DNA of 35,379 nt from a virus. Positions 1-7,660 of the stretch are shown here, piece by piece (the first letter of the stretch is position 1; each line of letters begins with the position of its first letter). Both the position numbers and the translations under genes were made by a program. The stretch lies in IMG/VR virus record IMGVR_UViG_3300028840_001905, positions 1 to 35,379 of that record. One strand, written 5' to 3'. The notes below the pieces were generated by a model. That model had not been told where the DNA came from. It searched no databases and was given only the letters and a program-made list of their open reading frames with translations.

Positions 1-144
1 GCAGTGGGGCATAGTTGAGAAAGGAGATCTGAGCAATGCAGATTGTAAAGCCTCATCGAAAGAAAAGTAGGGAAGCAACAGAAGCAGACATACCAAGAAT
101 AAAAGAGCTTGCAAAAGGCATGGCAGAGCTTTGCAATAAGCGTC
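1..144. repeat. Terminal direct repeat, left copy (144 bp)
   Basis: Positions 1-144 are identical to 35236-35379, compared base by base. Either the contig is a closed circle of 35,235 bp with an assembly overlap, or these are true short terminal repeats of a T7-like linear genome. The repeat runs through the end of one gene and the start of the deformylase gene. That is an unlikely place for a packaging end, so I favour circularity. Confidence 0.95.
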
Positions 145-464
145 ATGGGAATTATCCGGGAGCTTATGCGATAGCTCATTGCCAGGTTGAGGAAAAGGAT
201 CCTATACGCTTCTTTGTGCTACGAGAAGGGAATGTCTTCATCAATCCCCGGATCCTAGATCATACCAAGGCAACTGTTGATTCAAAAGAGGGCTGCATGT
301 CCTATGCAGACAAGCCTCAAAAGGTAGTGCAGAGGCACAACAAGATCAAGGTTGTTATTGAGGTTGTTGGAAAAGGCGAGCAAATCTTGGAGCTGAACGG
401 AAGGATTGCGAAGATCTTTCAGCATGAGATCGATCATTTTGAAGGGAAATACATTTATGATTAG
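36..464 (+). CDS. def: Peptide deformylase
   Basis: Metal-dependent peptide deformylase, which removes the formyl group from the N-terminal methionine of new proteins in the cytoplasm. The 142-residue protein has motif II EGCMS (Cys87) and motif III HEIDH (His130, Glu131, His134), so the metal ligands and catalytic Glu are intact. Motif I is degenerate: the usual GxGxAAxQ appears as GAYAIAHCQ with Gln50 kept. There is no C-terminal extension, as in other phage deformylases, which are short. ATG 36 has an AGGAG about 9 bases upstream. On the circle, the upstream gene overlaps its first 35 bases and the next small gene overlaps its end. Phage deformylases are known from marine phages; a role in keeping host proteins maturing during infection is inference. 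Confidence 0.92.
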   Translation: MQIVKPHRKKSREATEADIPRIKELAKGMAELCNKRHGNYPGAYAIAHCQVEEKDPIRFFVLREGNVFINPRILDHTKATVDSKEGCMSYADKPQKVVQRHNKIKVVIEVVGKGEQILELNGRIAKIFQHEIDHFEGKYIYD

Positions 465-621
465 GGGCAGTGCTTTGCAGGTGGCCACTGCCCCACAACT
501 TGCACAGAGGATCAAAAGGATCCTGAAAAAGAACTTACCAGCATGGACATACATCAGGAAGTCGGATTTCATAGTTGGGGAAATAATGAATGAGCTTAAA
601 AAAGAGGCAAAAACCATTTGA
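457..621 (+). CDS. Small hypothetical protein (54 aa)
   Basis: A 54-residue basic protein that I do not recognise. It begins at an ATG overlapping the deformylase stop, so it may be translationally coupled to it. A GAAGGG lies roughly 12 bases before this ATG. The sequence is soluble-looking, with a Lys/Arg-rich middle (IKRILKK) and an acidic-to-basic C-terminal helix. A longer in-frame ORF reaches back into the deformylase gene, but the overlapping ATG is the sensible start. Its end overlaps the next small gene, which fits a compact operon. No function is proposed. Confidence 0.55.
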   Translation: MIRGSALQVATAPQLAQRIKRILKKNLPAWTYIRKSDFIVGEIMNELKKEAKTI

Positions 622-793
622 TGTTTGCAGTAAATGTGAAAGGGGGATATATTACGGAGACCCGTTCAGGTATGAAGGGCAAAAGAGAGTTCATGTTTAT
701 TGCAAGGAAAAGATAAAGAAAAGGAGATGCGAAGATGCTCGAATGGCTAAGGAAGAACGCGATTCTCGTGCTGTTGGTGATTGTAGCAGTTGA
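590..793 (+). CDS. Small zinc-finger-like protein
   Basis: A 67-residue basic protein with a CSKC pair near residue 13 and an HVYC group near residue 37, separated by a short beta-rich stretch (GIYYGDPFRYEGQKRVH). This looks like a treble-clef or zinc-ribbon fold of the kind common among small phage proteins. The start overlaps the end of the upstream gene, with GGGG just before it, and the C-terminal 20 residues overlap the next gene. A DNA- or protein-binding role is inference from the cysteine pattern alone. Confidence 0.6.
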   Translation: MSLKKRQKPFDVCSKCERGIYYGDPFRYEGQKRVHVYCKEKIKKRRCEDARMAKEERDSRAVGDCSS

Positions 794-968
794 CTTTGTC
801 TATGGCATAGCAAAGGATATTCATGTAGCGTTTAGTTATAAAACAGAACACAGGCAGCTTACCAGTGAGTATAATGAGTTAGCCAGGATTCATCACAGAC
901 TTTATCGAACGCTATATGGTTTTGAATTAGGAGAAGAACACAAATCAAAATACGGGGAGGAAAAGTAA
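735..968 (+). CDS. Single-pass membrane protein (77 aa)
   Basis: A 77-residue protein with one N-terminal hydrophobic helix (about residues 9-26, NAILVLLVIVAVDFVYGIA) after a short basic start, then a polar, helical tail. The topology is a signal anchor with a periplasmic tail, as in inner-membrane spanins or small holin-associated proteins, but no family is recognised. AAGGAG sits at a good distance before the ATG. It follows a zinc-finger-like gene with a 59-base overlap and ends directly before the next start. A lysis or superinfection role is possible but unsupported. Confidence 0.6.
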   Translation: MLEWLRKNAILVLLVIVAVDFVYGIAKDIHVAFSYKTEHRQLTSEYNELARIHHRLYRTLYGFELGEEHKSKYGEEK

Positions 969-1223
969 ATGGCAAGATACGTTAAAAGGCCGGTTGTTGT
1001 AGAGGCGATTCAGTGGGCAGGAGATAACATTGAAGACATAAACAAGTTCACCGGAGGCGGCATTGTATTCAGGGCTGACGGAAAAATATCGATACCAACA
1101 CTTGAAGGAGACATGCTTGCGAACAAAGGAGACATGATTATTAAGGGAGTAAAGAGCGAGCTTTATCCTTGCAAGCTGGACATATTCAAGAAAACCTATC
1201 AAAGGATACCAGACAAAGCATGA
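969..1223 (+). CDS. Conserved phage protein (PGDxIIKGVKxExYPC type)
   Basis: An 84-residue protein of a small family seen in many unrelated phages. It is marked by an N-terminal RPVVVEAIQW strand, a short TLEGDM element and the C-terminal sequence KGDMIIKGVKSELYPCKLD. The molecular function of the family is not known to me. A GGGGAGG ribosome site precedes the ATG. The stop codon overlaps the start of the large terminase gene, so the two are probably co-translated. I am confident that it is a real gene and uncertain about any role. Confidence 0.75.
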   Translation: MARYVKRPVVVEAIQWAGDNIEDINKFTGGGIVFRADGKISIPTLEGDMLANKGDMIIKGVKSELYPCKLDIFKKTYQRIPDKA

Positions 1224-2566
1224 AGCAAAAAGAGCTAAAACTCCCCTTGCTTACGTTGAGAAAATACCAGGCTAAGCTTTGGGCAGAGTGGTTTGCGAAC
1301 GCGAACAAGAATAAGCGCATGTCTTTGGAGTGGATGAGGCGAGCTGGTAAGGATCTCTTTTGTTTAAACATCATGATCGCAGAGGCCTTGCGCGAGATTG
1401 GCAACTATTGGTTCATTCTTCCGGAGTCTCAGCAGATCCGAAAGGCTATATGGGAAGGGATCACAAAAGACGGGGTGAGATATTTAGAGTTCTTTCCGGA
1501 AGCTTTAATCCTCAAAAAAGACGAAACCACAATGACGGTCAGGTTGAAGGATCCCAAGAGCCCCAACAAAGTGGGAAGCATTGTTTCCTTTGTTGGAGGA
1601 GATCGATACGACAAGAGGGTGGGAGCCGGATTAAAAGGTGCGGTAGTGTCTGAACATTCTTTACAGAAGCCGAACCTTTACGACCTTGCCCTGGAACCAA
1701 TGCTCAAAGAGACCGGTGGATGGTGTATATTCAATTACACGCCAAGAGGCCAGAACCATGCGACGGATATGTTTGATTACCTTCAAAGCAAGCCGGAAAA
1801 GTATGTTGTCTCTAAGCTGACAAACGACGAACTTCATCTCATTTCAGAAGAAGACATCAACGAGGAACGAGCAAGAGGAAAGCCAGAGGAATTGATACAG
1901 CAGGAATATTATTGCTCACGCGAAGGCGCTCTTGTGGGATCCTATTATGGCGACATGCTCAAAAGGTATATCGATCACGTTGGAAAGTATTCATACGACT
2001 CAGGTTATCCGGTTCACACGCTTTGGGATCTCGGAATATCAGACTCAATGGCAATTTGGTTCTTGCAGTTTATCGGCAGAGATATTTACATCATCGATTA
2101 TTACGAGAACACAGGATATGGGCTTGGACATTATGCGAGCGTCTTGCAGGGAAAGGGCTACATGTATGCGACACATCATCTTCCGCATGATGGCAGAAAG
2201 CGTGAAATGACAACGAGCGAGAAGGCAGTAACTATTGAGCAACAGTTGAAGAATTTGGGCTTGGAGTCAATAAGGGTGCATGAAGCTCGGCATGATATTT
2301 ATGGACTGATACAGCGAGTAAGGACAATGCTTTCCCGGTGTTATTTTGATAAAGAGAAAACAAGAGACGGATACGAAGCGCTCAAACAGTATCGCAGAGA
2401 GTTTGATGAGAAGCGCAATCGGTTCCGGGATACACCTTTGCACGACTGGACTTCGCATGCAGCCGACGCGTTCAGCATATTGCCAAACATCGAAAGCTCG
2501 GTTGTAAGAAAGCGAAGGCCTTTGAAGTCAAAGCAATTTACGGGGAGCATAAGGATAAGAGTATGA
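1220..2566 (+). CDS. terL: Terminase large subunit
   Basis: ATPase-nuclease that pumps phage DNA into the prohead and cuts it. The 448-residue protein has a Walker A-like RRAGKD (residues 40-45, Lys44), the form usual in podovirus terminases, and a Walker B-like AVVSEHS (Glu145). A coupling motif NYTPRG follows at 172-177. The RNase H-like nuclease domain shows Asp270 (LWDLGISD), Asp294 (IIDYYE) and Asp416 (SHAADAF). The start chosen overlaps the stop of the previous gene; a longer in-frame ORF would overlap that gene by 50 bases. The small subunit lies about 1.9 kb upstream on the circle rather than adjacent. Confidence 0.95.
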   Translation: MKQKELKLPLLTLRKYQAKLWAEWFANANKNKRMSLEWMRRAGKDLFCLNIMIAEALREIGNYWFILPESQQIRKAIWEGITKDGVRYLEFFPEALILKKDETTMTVRLKDPKSPNKVGSIVSFVGGDRYDKRVGAGLKGAVVSEHSLQKPNLYDLALEPMLKETGGWCIFNYTPRGQNHATDMFDYLQSKPEKYVVSKLTNDELHLISEEDINEERARGKPEELIQQEYYCSREGALVGSYYGDMLKRYIDHVGKYSYDSGYPVHTLWDLGISDSMAIWFLQFIGRDIYIIDYYENTGYGLGHYASVLQGKGYMYATHHLPHDGRKREMTTSEKAVTIEQQLKNLGLESIRVHEARHDIYGLIQRVRTMLSRCYFDKEKTRDGYEALKQYRREFDEKRNRFRDTPLHDWTSHAADAFSILPNIESSVVRKRRPLKSKQFTGSIRIRV

Positions 2567-2970
2567 GTCTTGCAAAAGTTATTGAGTATTGGGTAAACAT
2601 AATTCAGCAAGAGCTTGGAAGCTTTACGGATCCAAAGCGTGTTGAGGAATTGATGCTCTTGTTTGATAAAGGCGATCAGCTTAGATATTTTGAGATTGAA
2701 GACACGGGCGTCTTTGCTTACTTGATAACAGATGACTTCAAGGGCGGCAAATGTCTCAGCGAGATAATTTTCTATATAAGGCCGGAACACCGAGGGGCAG
2801 TTAAGCTTGTGAAAAAGTATATAAACAAAGCGGAGCAAATAGCACTTGAAAATGGCTGTAATTGTGTTAAGATAGGCGCAAATATCGGGTTTAAGGATTC
2901 GAGCCTGATAAAACTTCTGAGACGGTGGGGATACGAGTATGACACCGTTTCTAAGCCTTTGGGGGGATAA
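2563..2970 (+). CDS. GNAT-like acetyltransferase family protein
   Basis: A 135-residue protein overlapping the terminase stop by ATGA. The order of elements fits the GNAT fold: a central strand EIIFYIRPEHRG (about residues 67-78), a long helix of the VKLVKKYINKAEQIALENG type and a strand CNCVKIGAN, followed by a C-terminal strand region. Genes of this type commonly sit between large terminase and portal in podoviruses. The usual acetyl-CoA loop (Q/RxxGxG/A) is not obvious at the EHRGAVKLV segment, so the fold may serve a structural or regulatory role. The substrate is unknown. Confidence 0.7.
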   Translation: MSLAKVIEYWVNIIQQELGSFTDPKRVEELMLLFDKGDQLRYFEIEDTGVFAYLITDDFKGGKCLSEIIFYIRPEHRGAVKLVKKYINKAEQIALENGCNCVKIGANIGFKDSSLIKLLRRWGYEYDTVSKPLGG

Positions 2971-2973
2971 TTT

Positions 2974-3291
2974 ATGGCTGCATTGACTACCATCGCAACA
3001 GTTGCCGGCGCTGTCGCCACTGGATACGCCGCTATTAAAGGCGCAGAAGCCGCACAAGAACAAGCCGAGGAAATGAAAAAGCAACAGAAACGCGAAAGAA
3101 AAGCAATCGCAGAAGCAAAGGCAGCCGCACTCGAAAAAAGAAAAACACTCATAAAAGAAAAGCGACGACAGATTTTTGGAGCAGGCGATGATGCAGGAGA
3201 TCGTTATAGAATCGGTCAAACAGGAGCAATGGGGGTATTGGGTGAGCCGCCAGAGGTAGGCGAAACGTTGACCGGAAGGGCGTTGGGATAA
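2974..3291 (+). CDS. Small Ala-rich coiled-coil protein before portal
   Basis: A 105-residue protein with a small-residue, hydrophobic N-terminus (ALTTIATVAGAVATGYAAI), then a long charged helix with heptad character (about residues 28-68) and a flexible tail rich in Gly and Glu. It lies between the GNAT-like gene and the portal and shares the A of the portal start codon. Proteins of this shape occur at the same place in related podoviruses and are probably minor virion components, but I know no defined function. Confidence 0.6.
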   Translation: MAALTTIATVAGAVATGYAAIKGAEAAQEQAEEMKKQQKRERKAIAEAKAAALEKRKTLIKEKRRQIFGAGDDAGDRYRIGQTGAMGVLGEPPEVGETLTGRALG

Positions 3292-4922
3292 TGAAACTTA
3301 CAGCCAAAGAAATTATTGAAAGGTATAACAGTGCATATTCAATAAAGACGAGCTGGGACACTGAGTATCGAAATGTTTTTGAATATTGCATGCCTTCAAG
3401 AGACGGTTATCAAAAAGCAGTGTCAGCAGAAAAAGTTCTTCCAGACTTTCAAGATCGCAGAGAAAATCTTTATTCCTCAGTAGGCGAACAATCAGCATCA
3501 GACTTTGTAAACACAATGCAAGAAGTATTGTGTCCTCCGCAAGGCGATTGGATTTCTTTAAAGTCCGGGAGCAGGATTAAAACAGACGACGCCAAAAAGC
3601 TTGATGTAGAGCTTGGCAAGATTTCTGATCTTGCGAACGAGCATAAAAACATGTCGACCTTTGACATGGCATTTTCAGAATTTTGTTATGACGTTTTTGC
3701 CGGCACAGGCTGTATGCTTATATTGCCAGGCAAGAATCCGACACAGCCAATATCTTTCCGGGCAATTCCTTTAAGGCAATATTGCATTGAGGAAGGCGCT
3801 TACGGAGAAGTCAGGGCTGTTTATCGAAAGTTCACAATGAAGCGAGAGCTTGTGAAGTATCAGTGGAAAGAACTCAAAAGCATGAAGGTTCTTTCGTCTG
3901 ACGCTTGCAAGGACATGAACCTTATCGAATGTACTTACTACGACTATGATCTTCATATCTTCCATTATCAGGTTATCAATCAGGATGAGGAAATGGAACT
4001 TGTTGCAAGAGAATATAAGACAAATCCTTTTGTGGTTCTACGCTGGAACAAGATGGCCGGCGAGCCTTATGGTCGAGGCGTAGGCCTGACAGCTCTGAAC
4101 GACATAAAGACTTTGAACCTTATTAAGTATTACGGGTTAAGGAACCTGGCTTTTAACACGCCTCCGCTTCTTGTGCAAGAGGACGACATGTTGGATATTG
4201 ACGGGCTTACACTTGAACCCTGGAGCTTGAACGTTGTTCCGGACACCGACTCCTCAATCGTTCCGCTTCAAATAAACACGAACCACAACATCGAGTCATT
4301 TAGGGTTAGAGAACTTACAATGGACATTAAGCGAAACACTTTTGCAAGCACTCTGCCAACAGAGGGCGCAAGGCAGTTGACAGCAACAGAGATAATCACT
4401 CGTAAGAAGGAATTGCAGAGAGCGCTCAACAGTGTTTTCGGAAGGCTCATTTCAGAGTTTCAAATTCCTTTGATAAGAAGGATTTTTGATGTTCTGATAG
4501 ACACTAAGGTTATCAAAGCTCCGAACCCAGAAACAGGAGAGCAAGGGTTTGATGTAGCAAAGATCAATGGTTTCATTTATAAGGTCAACATCATCACCCC
4601 ACTTGGCAGGATCGTAAAACAGGGCGAGGCACAGGCGTTGCTAAACATTGCGGCAACTCTTGTGAACTTTGATCCAAGTGGTCAAGTATTGGCAAACTCA
4701 ACAGACTTACCGGGAATGATTTCAAGGTTCTTAGAGCTTGAAGGATTGCCGGCTAAGTTTATAAAGACTCCGGAGGAGATTAAGACAAATGCAACAGAAG
4801 CGGCAAGGGCGCAGGGACAAGCAGCGCAGGCGGCCGCAGAAGCAGATGTGGCAACAGCAAATGCAAAGGAAATGGGAAAAGCAGGGGCGAAAATAGTCCA
4901 AGAGGAGGCGACCCGTGGCTAA
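3291..4922 (+). CDS. Portal (head-to-tail connector) protein
   Basis: Portal protein, expected as a dodecamer at one capsid vertex through which DNA is packaged and to which the tail attaches. The 543-residue length matches T7-type connectors. Features of that family are visible: an N-terminal region ending in TSWDTEYRNVFEYCMP, a central NPFVVLRWNKMAGEPYGRG segment followed by ALNDIKTLN, and a long C-terminal helix ending in an Ala/Gln-rich tail (about residues 500-530). It overlaps the preceding gene by one base and the next by eight. Context between terminase and capsid supports the call. Confidence 0.92.
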   Translation: MKLTAKEIIERYNSAYSIKTSWDTEYRNVFEYCMPSRDGYQKAVSAEKVLPDFQDRRENLYSSVGEQSASDFVNTMQEVLCPPQGDWISLKSGSRIKTDDAKKLDVELGKISDLANEHKNMSTFDMAFSEFCYDVFAGTGCMLILPGKNPTQPISFRAIPLRQYCIEEGAYGEVRAVYRKFTMKRELVKYQWKELKSMKVLSSDACKDMNLIECTYYDYDLHIFHYQVINQDEEMELVAREYKTNPFVVLRWNKMAGEPYGRGVGLTALNDIKTLNLIKYYGLRNLAFNTPPLLVQEDDMLDIDGLTLEPWSLNVVPDTDSSIVPLQINTNHNIESFRVRELTMDIKRNTFASTLPTEGARQLTATEIITRKKELQRALNSVFGRLISEFQIPLIRRIFDVLIDTKVIKAPNPETGEQGFDVAKINGFIYKVNIITPLGRIVKQGEAQALLNIAATLVNFDPSGQVLANSTDLPGMISRFLELEGLPAKFIKTPEEIKTNATEAARAQGQAAQAAAEADVATANAKEMGKAGAKIVQEEATRG

Positions 4923-5268
4923 GGAAAATGTTAAGCAAGTAGATCAGAACGAGAAGCCAAAGCCAGGATTTCAGCAAGCGAGACATAACCTTGAAAAGAT
5001 GGTTATTGATCCAAAGATTGCGGCAAAGCTTAAAGCAAATCAGGTTGATCTCATGCGAAAGTTTGTTTTGGTTTTTGGATCTCCGGCAGGAAAAGAAGTT
5101 TTAGACTACCTTGACAAATACTCTCACAGGAATTTTCCAAACTACGGAAACGGAGAAAATATGGACGGGATCAGCGCTGTTCTTGCGACTTACTCAAAAT
5201 GCGGAGAGCAGGCGCTTATATCTCACATCAGAGACGTTTTAAATACAGCAAGAAAGGCAGGTGAATAA
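4915..5268 (+). CDS. Bbp19-like phage protein
   Basis: A 117-residue protein starting at a GTG that overlaps the portal gene. The central pattern VFGSPAGKEVLDYLDKY (about residues 54-70) resembles the Bbp19 family named from Bordetella podovirus BPP-1, in which a short conserved helix pair follows the portal gene. The N-terminus is polar and Lys-rich. The family has no firm function. Position and likeness together tie this phage to the BPP-1-like podoviruses. An AGAGGAGG lies about five bases before the GTG. Confidence 0.7.
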   Translation: MAKENVKQVDQNEKPKPGFQQARHNLEKMVIDPKIAAKLKANQVDLMRKFVLVFGSPAGKEVLDYLDKYSHRNFPNYGNGENMDGISAVLATYSKCGEQALISHIRDVLNTARKAGE

Positions 5269-5269
5269 A

Positions 5270-5605
5270 ATGAGCGACGGAATACCAGAACAGGTAGTTC
5301 TTATCAACGATGTTCAGAGGAGCAACATAAAGAACAGCAACAAACCCTTAGTTTGCCAGTTTATTCAGGATGGGTATAAAAAGCTTCAAGAGGTTGGAGC
5401 GTTCAAAAGCACAGACGAGAAAAACAAAGAGGCTTCAAAGGCAGCGGATAAGCTGAAAAAAGAAGCGGAGAAAGCGGCAAAGAAAGAAGCGAAGGAAAAA
5501 GAAGAAGCAGACAAGAGGGCAAAGAAAGCAAGAGAAGACAGAGAGAAGGCCGCGAAGAAGGCAGCGGAAGACGCGAAGAAAGAGATCGAAGAAAATAAAA
5601 AATAA
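5270..5605 (+). CDS. Ala/Lys/Glu-rich helical protein
   Basis: A 111-residue protein with an ordered N-terminal third (about residues 1-45) and a C-terminal two thirds made almost only of Ala, Lys and Glu, predicted to be one long charged helix. I chose ATG 5270 rather than the in-frame GTG at 5261 because it clears the upstream stop codon. Its place between portal and scaffold suggests a head-assembly or virion-internal role. The helix is low complexity, so similarity searches will be unreliable. Function is not recognised. Confidence 0.6.
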   Translation: MSDGIPEQVVLINDVQRSNIKNSNKPLVCQFIQDGYKKLQEVGAFKSTDEKNKEASKAADKLKKEAEKAAKKEAKEKEEADKRAKKAREDREKAAKKAAEDAKKEIEENKK

Positions 5606-5616
5606 GGAGCGAAGCT

Positions 5617-6594
5617 ATGACAGAAGATAATAAAAATAAAGGCAATCCACAAGATAACCCTCCTATGCTTCATCAAGAAGGCAATGACAATGGGGGAGAT
5701 AAGGGGGGCGACAAAGGCGGCAATCCAGGAGAAAAGCCTCCGGAAGGTGGCGACAAGGATCCAAAGCTATCTAAGGAAGGCGGCAAGCCTGGTGATGGGC
5801 TTACTGATGTTCCTGATTTTAAAGTGGCTGAAAATGAGAAACATGAGTTTGATCCAAGCTTCTTTAATGAGGACGGGTCTCTTAACAAGGAAGGGATGAA
5901 GACCTACATTAAAGACCGAAAAGAGTCTGATGAGAAGTATGAAAAGCGTATCCTTGATCTAAGGCGCAAAGTATCAGATGGAAAAGCTCCGAATGAAAAA
6001 GAGGAGTATTTCCAGGACTATGCGCCGGCTGAAAGGTTTATGAAGTATTTTGATGCGGCTGCTCCTGATGCTCCGTTGATAAACGAGTTTAAGGAAACCC
6101 TTTCAAATACTTACATGGAAGCCGGGCTTACAAAGAGGCAGGGCGAAGACGTCAGCAATACGCTTTTGAAGGTTCTTGAAAAGATTGGTGTTCTTGACAC
6201 AAGAACAAAGCAAGAGAAGTATGCTGACAAACAGAAGTGGATTGAAACACAAAAGTCAGAGCTTGGGGCGAACGCTGATAACATAATCAGAGAAGCAAGA
6301 ATATTTATTGAGAGCGCTCCGATCTTTGCAGCCAAGACAAAGAACCAGCTTATTGAGTTAATGGAAAGCCTCGGTGCGCCTTTTGTTGATACGATCTATC
6401 AGCTTAAAGAGGCTTACGGAAATGGCACTGGTGGTGTTCCGTCGACAGTTTCAGGTCTTGCCGGATTGAAGTCGGATGTTGAGCTGTTGGATGAATATAA
6501 GGATCCAAAGACGTCTGACATGAGAAAGCAGGAGATCATCATACAAAGACACAGGGCAGGCCGAAAAGGTAATTTGTTTGATGCCAAAGTTTAG
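5617..6594 (+). CDS. Probable scaffolding protein
   Basis: A 325-residue acidic protein just upstream of the major capsid gene, the usual place of the scaffold that templates prohead assembly and then leaves. It has a disordered, Gly/Asp/Lys/Pro-rich N-terminus with short GGDK repeats (about residues 24-60), then a long helical region. The C-terminal end is basic (RHRAGRKGN), as expected for the helix-loop-helix that contacts capsid in known scaffolds. There is no catalytic motif for a maturation protease. AAGGAG precedes the ATG, and a capsid promoter begins three bases after the stop. Confidence 0.75.
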   Translation: MTEDNKNKGNPQDNPPMLHQEGNDNGGDKGGDKGGNPGEKPPEGGDKDPKLSKEGGKPGDGLTDVPDFKVAENEKHEFDPSFFNEDGSLNKEGMKTYIKDRKESDEKYEKRILDLRRKVSDGKAPNEKEEYFQDYAPAERFMKYFDAAAPDAPLINEFKETLSNTYMEAGLTKRQGEDVSNTLLKVLEKIGVLDTRTKQEKYADKQKWIETQKSELGANADNIIREARIFIESAPIFAAKTKNQLIELMESLGAPFVDTIYQLKEAYGNGTGGVPSTVSGLAGLKSDVELLDEYKDPKTSDMRKQEIIIQRHRAGRKGNLFDAKV

Positions 6595-6596
6595 GC

Positions 6597-6624
6597 TTGA
6601 CAACAAATGTGTTTGTGATAAAAT
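6597..6624 (+). promoter_or_regulatory. Sigma70 promoter for the capsid gene
   Basis: TTGACA at 6597-6602 and TAAAAT at 6619-6624, separated by 16 bases. This is a perfect -35 box and a five-of-six -10 box, lying immediately after the scaffold stop and about 130 bases before the capsid ATG. Transcription would start near 6631. Confidence 0.75.
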
Positions 6625-6666
6625 GGCGTAGGATGTAGATTTTGATAATCCCGATGCTAGGGCTTC

Positions 6667-6719
6667 ACAACTTTAATAGTTGTCCCCAATAAAGCAGAGG
6701 CCTCATTAGAGAAATCTAA
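6667..6719 (+). promoter_or_regulatory. Structured 5' leader of the capsid mRNA
   Basis: Two small hairpins lie in the 120-base leader. One is ACAACT/AGTTGT (6667-6672 with 6678-6683), flanked by GGG and CCC runs. The other is TTAGA-GAAA-TCTAA (6706-6719), closed by a GNRA tetraloop. A palindrome GAGGCCTC (6697-6704) lies between them. A role in mRNA stability or translation of the capsid gene is inference. Confidence 0.5.
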
Positions 6720-6752
6720 GAGAATCTGTATTTATAAAGGAGATGAGCTATT

Positions 6753-7583
6753 ATGGTAATGGCAGCAACGGCGGTATTTATCGATTCGTTTGACGCCGAG
6801 GTCAAACTAGCATACCAGGGGATAAAATCCCTTCGCGAATCCGTCCGCGTAAAAACTGGAGTTATCGGTTCCACACACAGGTTCCCAAAAGCAGGTAAGG
6901 GTGTAGCAACACAGCACAACAGAGGAAACGATGTTGTCGCTATGAACGCTGGCCGTAGTAAGGTAACGGTTACTCTTTCTGATTGGGACGCTTTCGACTA
7001 CGAAGACATCCTAGACATCAACAAGCTCAACTTTGACGATAAGAAGATTATCGCAGAGAACACAGCAAAAGCTATCGGTCGAAGGGAAGACCAGCTTATT
7101 ATTGATGCTCTGGATGCCGGGTCTACAAATACGATCGGAAACGGCACAGCAGCTTTCTCAGTTGACTATGTCCGTCAGGCCGCTCAGTATTTAGACAACA
7201 ATAACGTTCCGGGCGAAGATAGATACCTTATCTATTCTTCAAAGCAGAAGGAACAGTTCCTCAGCGAAACTGAGACAACTTCTTCTGATTACAACACCGT
7301 AAAGGCGTTGGTTCAGGGCGATATTGATACTTTCTATGGCTTCAAATTCATCATGATCGGTTCAAGGACAGAAGGTGGCCTTCCAAGACCAGCAGGTGTT
7401 GAGCAGGATTGTTATGCTTACCACAAGCAGGCAGTAGGCTTGGCCATTGGTAAGGAAATGACGACTATGGTGGATTGGGTTCCGCAGAAGACTGCATGGC
7501 AGATCGGCTGCGTATACTCAGCAGGTGCAATAGTTATCGACGCAGAGGGCGTAACAACTATTCATACTGACGACATTCCGTAA
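6753..7583 (+). CDS. Major capsid protein
   Basis: HK97-fold major capsid protein of the podovirus type, 276 residues. It has the N-terminal region LAYQGIKSLRESVRVKTGV, a long-helix segment INKLNFDDKKIIAENTAKA (about residues 90-108) followed by IGRREDQLIIDAL, and an A-domain near the C-terminus (GLAIGKEMTTMVDWVPQK). Length and order agree with capsid proteins of BPP-1-like and related podoviruses. AAAGGAG is ten bases before ATG 6753; a second ATG two codons on is possible. It is the only gene in a short unit bounded by a promoter and a strong terminator, which fits very high expression. Codons are noticeably richer in C-ending forms than in neighbours. Confidence 0.9.
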   Translation: MVMAATAVFIDSFDAEVKLAYQGIKSLRESVRVKTGVIGSTHRFPKAGKGVATQHNRGNDVVAMNAGRSKVTVTLSDWDAFDYEDILDINKLNFDDKKIIAENTAKAIGRREDQLIIDALDAGSTNTIGNGTAAFSVDYVRQAAQYLDNNNVPGEDRYLIYSSKQKEQFLSETETTSSDYNTVKALVQGDIDTFYGFKFIMIGSRTEGGLPRPAGVEQDCYAYHKQAVGLAIGKEMTTMVDWVPQKTAWQIGCVYSAGAIVIDAEGVTTIHTDDIP

Positions 7584-7587
7584 TTTT

Positions 7588-7626
7588 AAAGGGTAGCTGG
7601 ATTTCTAGTCTGGCTACCCTTTTGTT
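7588..7626 (+). terminator. Rho-independent terminator after the capsid gene
   Basis: A ten-base perfect stem, AAAGGGTAGC (7588-7597) pairing with GCTACCCTTT (7613-7622), with a 15-base loop and a following T-rich run. It starts five bases after the capsid stop codon. No new promoter is visible before the next gene, so read-through must express the decoration-like gene at a lower level. Confidence 0.85.
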
Positions 7627-7660
7627 TCTGTTTCAAATAAGTTATAAGGAGGAATCAATC

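Noticed and set aside
2341-3219. Long minus-strand ORF of 292 codons opposite terminase and its neighbours
   Set aside because: It lies fully opposite well-supported plus-strand genes, is rich in Cys/Phe/Ser as reversed Lys/Glu codons give, and has no ribosome site.
5386-5676. Minus-strand ORF that looks like a membrane protein
   Set aside because: Its Phe/Ser/Ala richness is the reverse of the Lys/Glu/Ala helix encoded on the plus strand.
6597-6752. Riboswitch or tRNA-like element in the capsid leader
   Set aside because: Only short simple hairpins are visible and no known riboswitch core is recognised.
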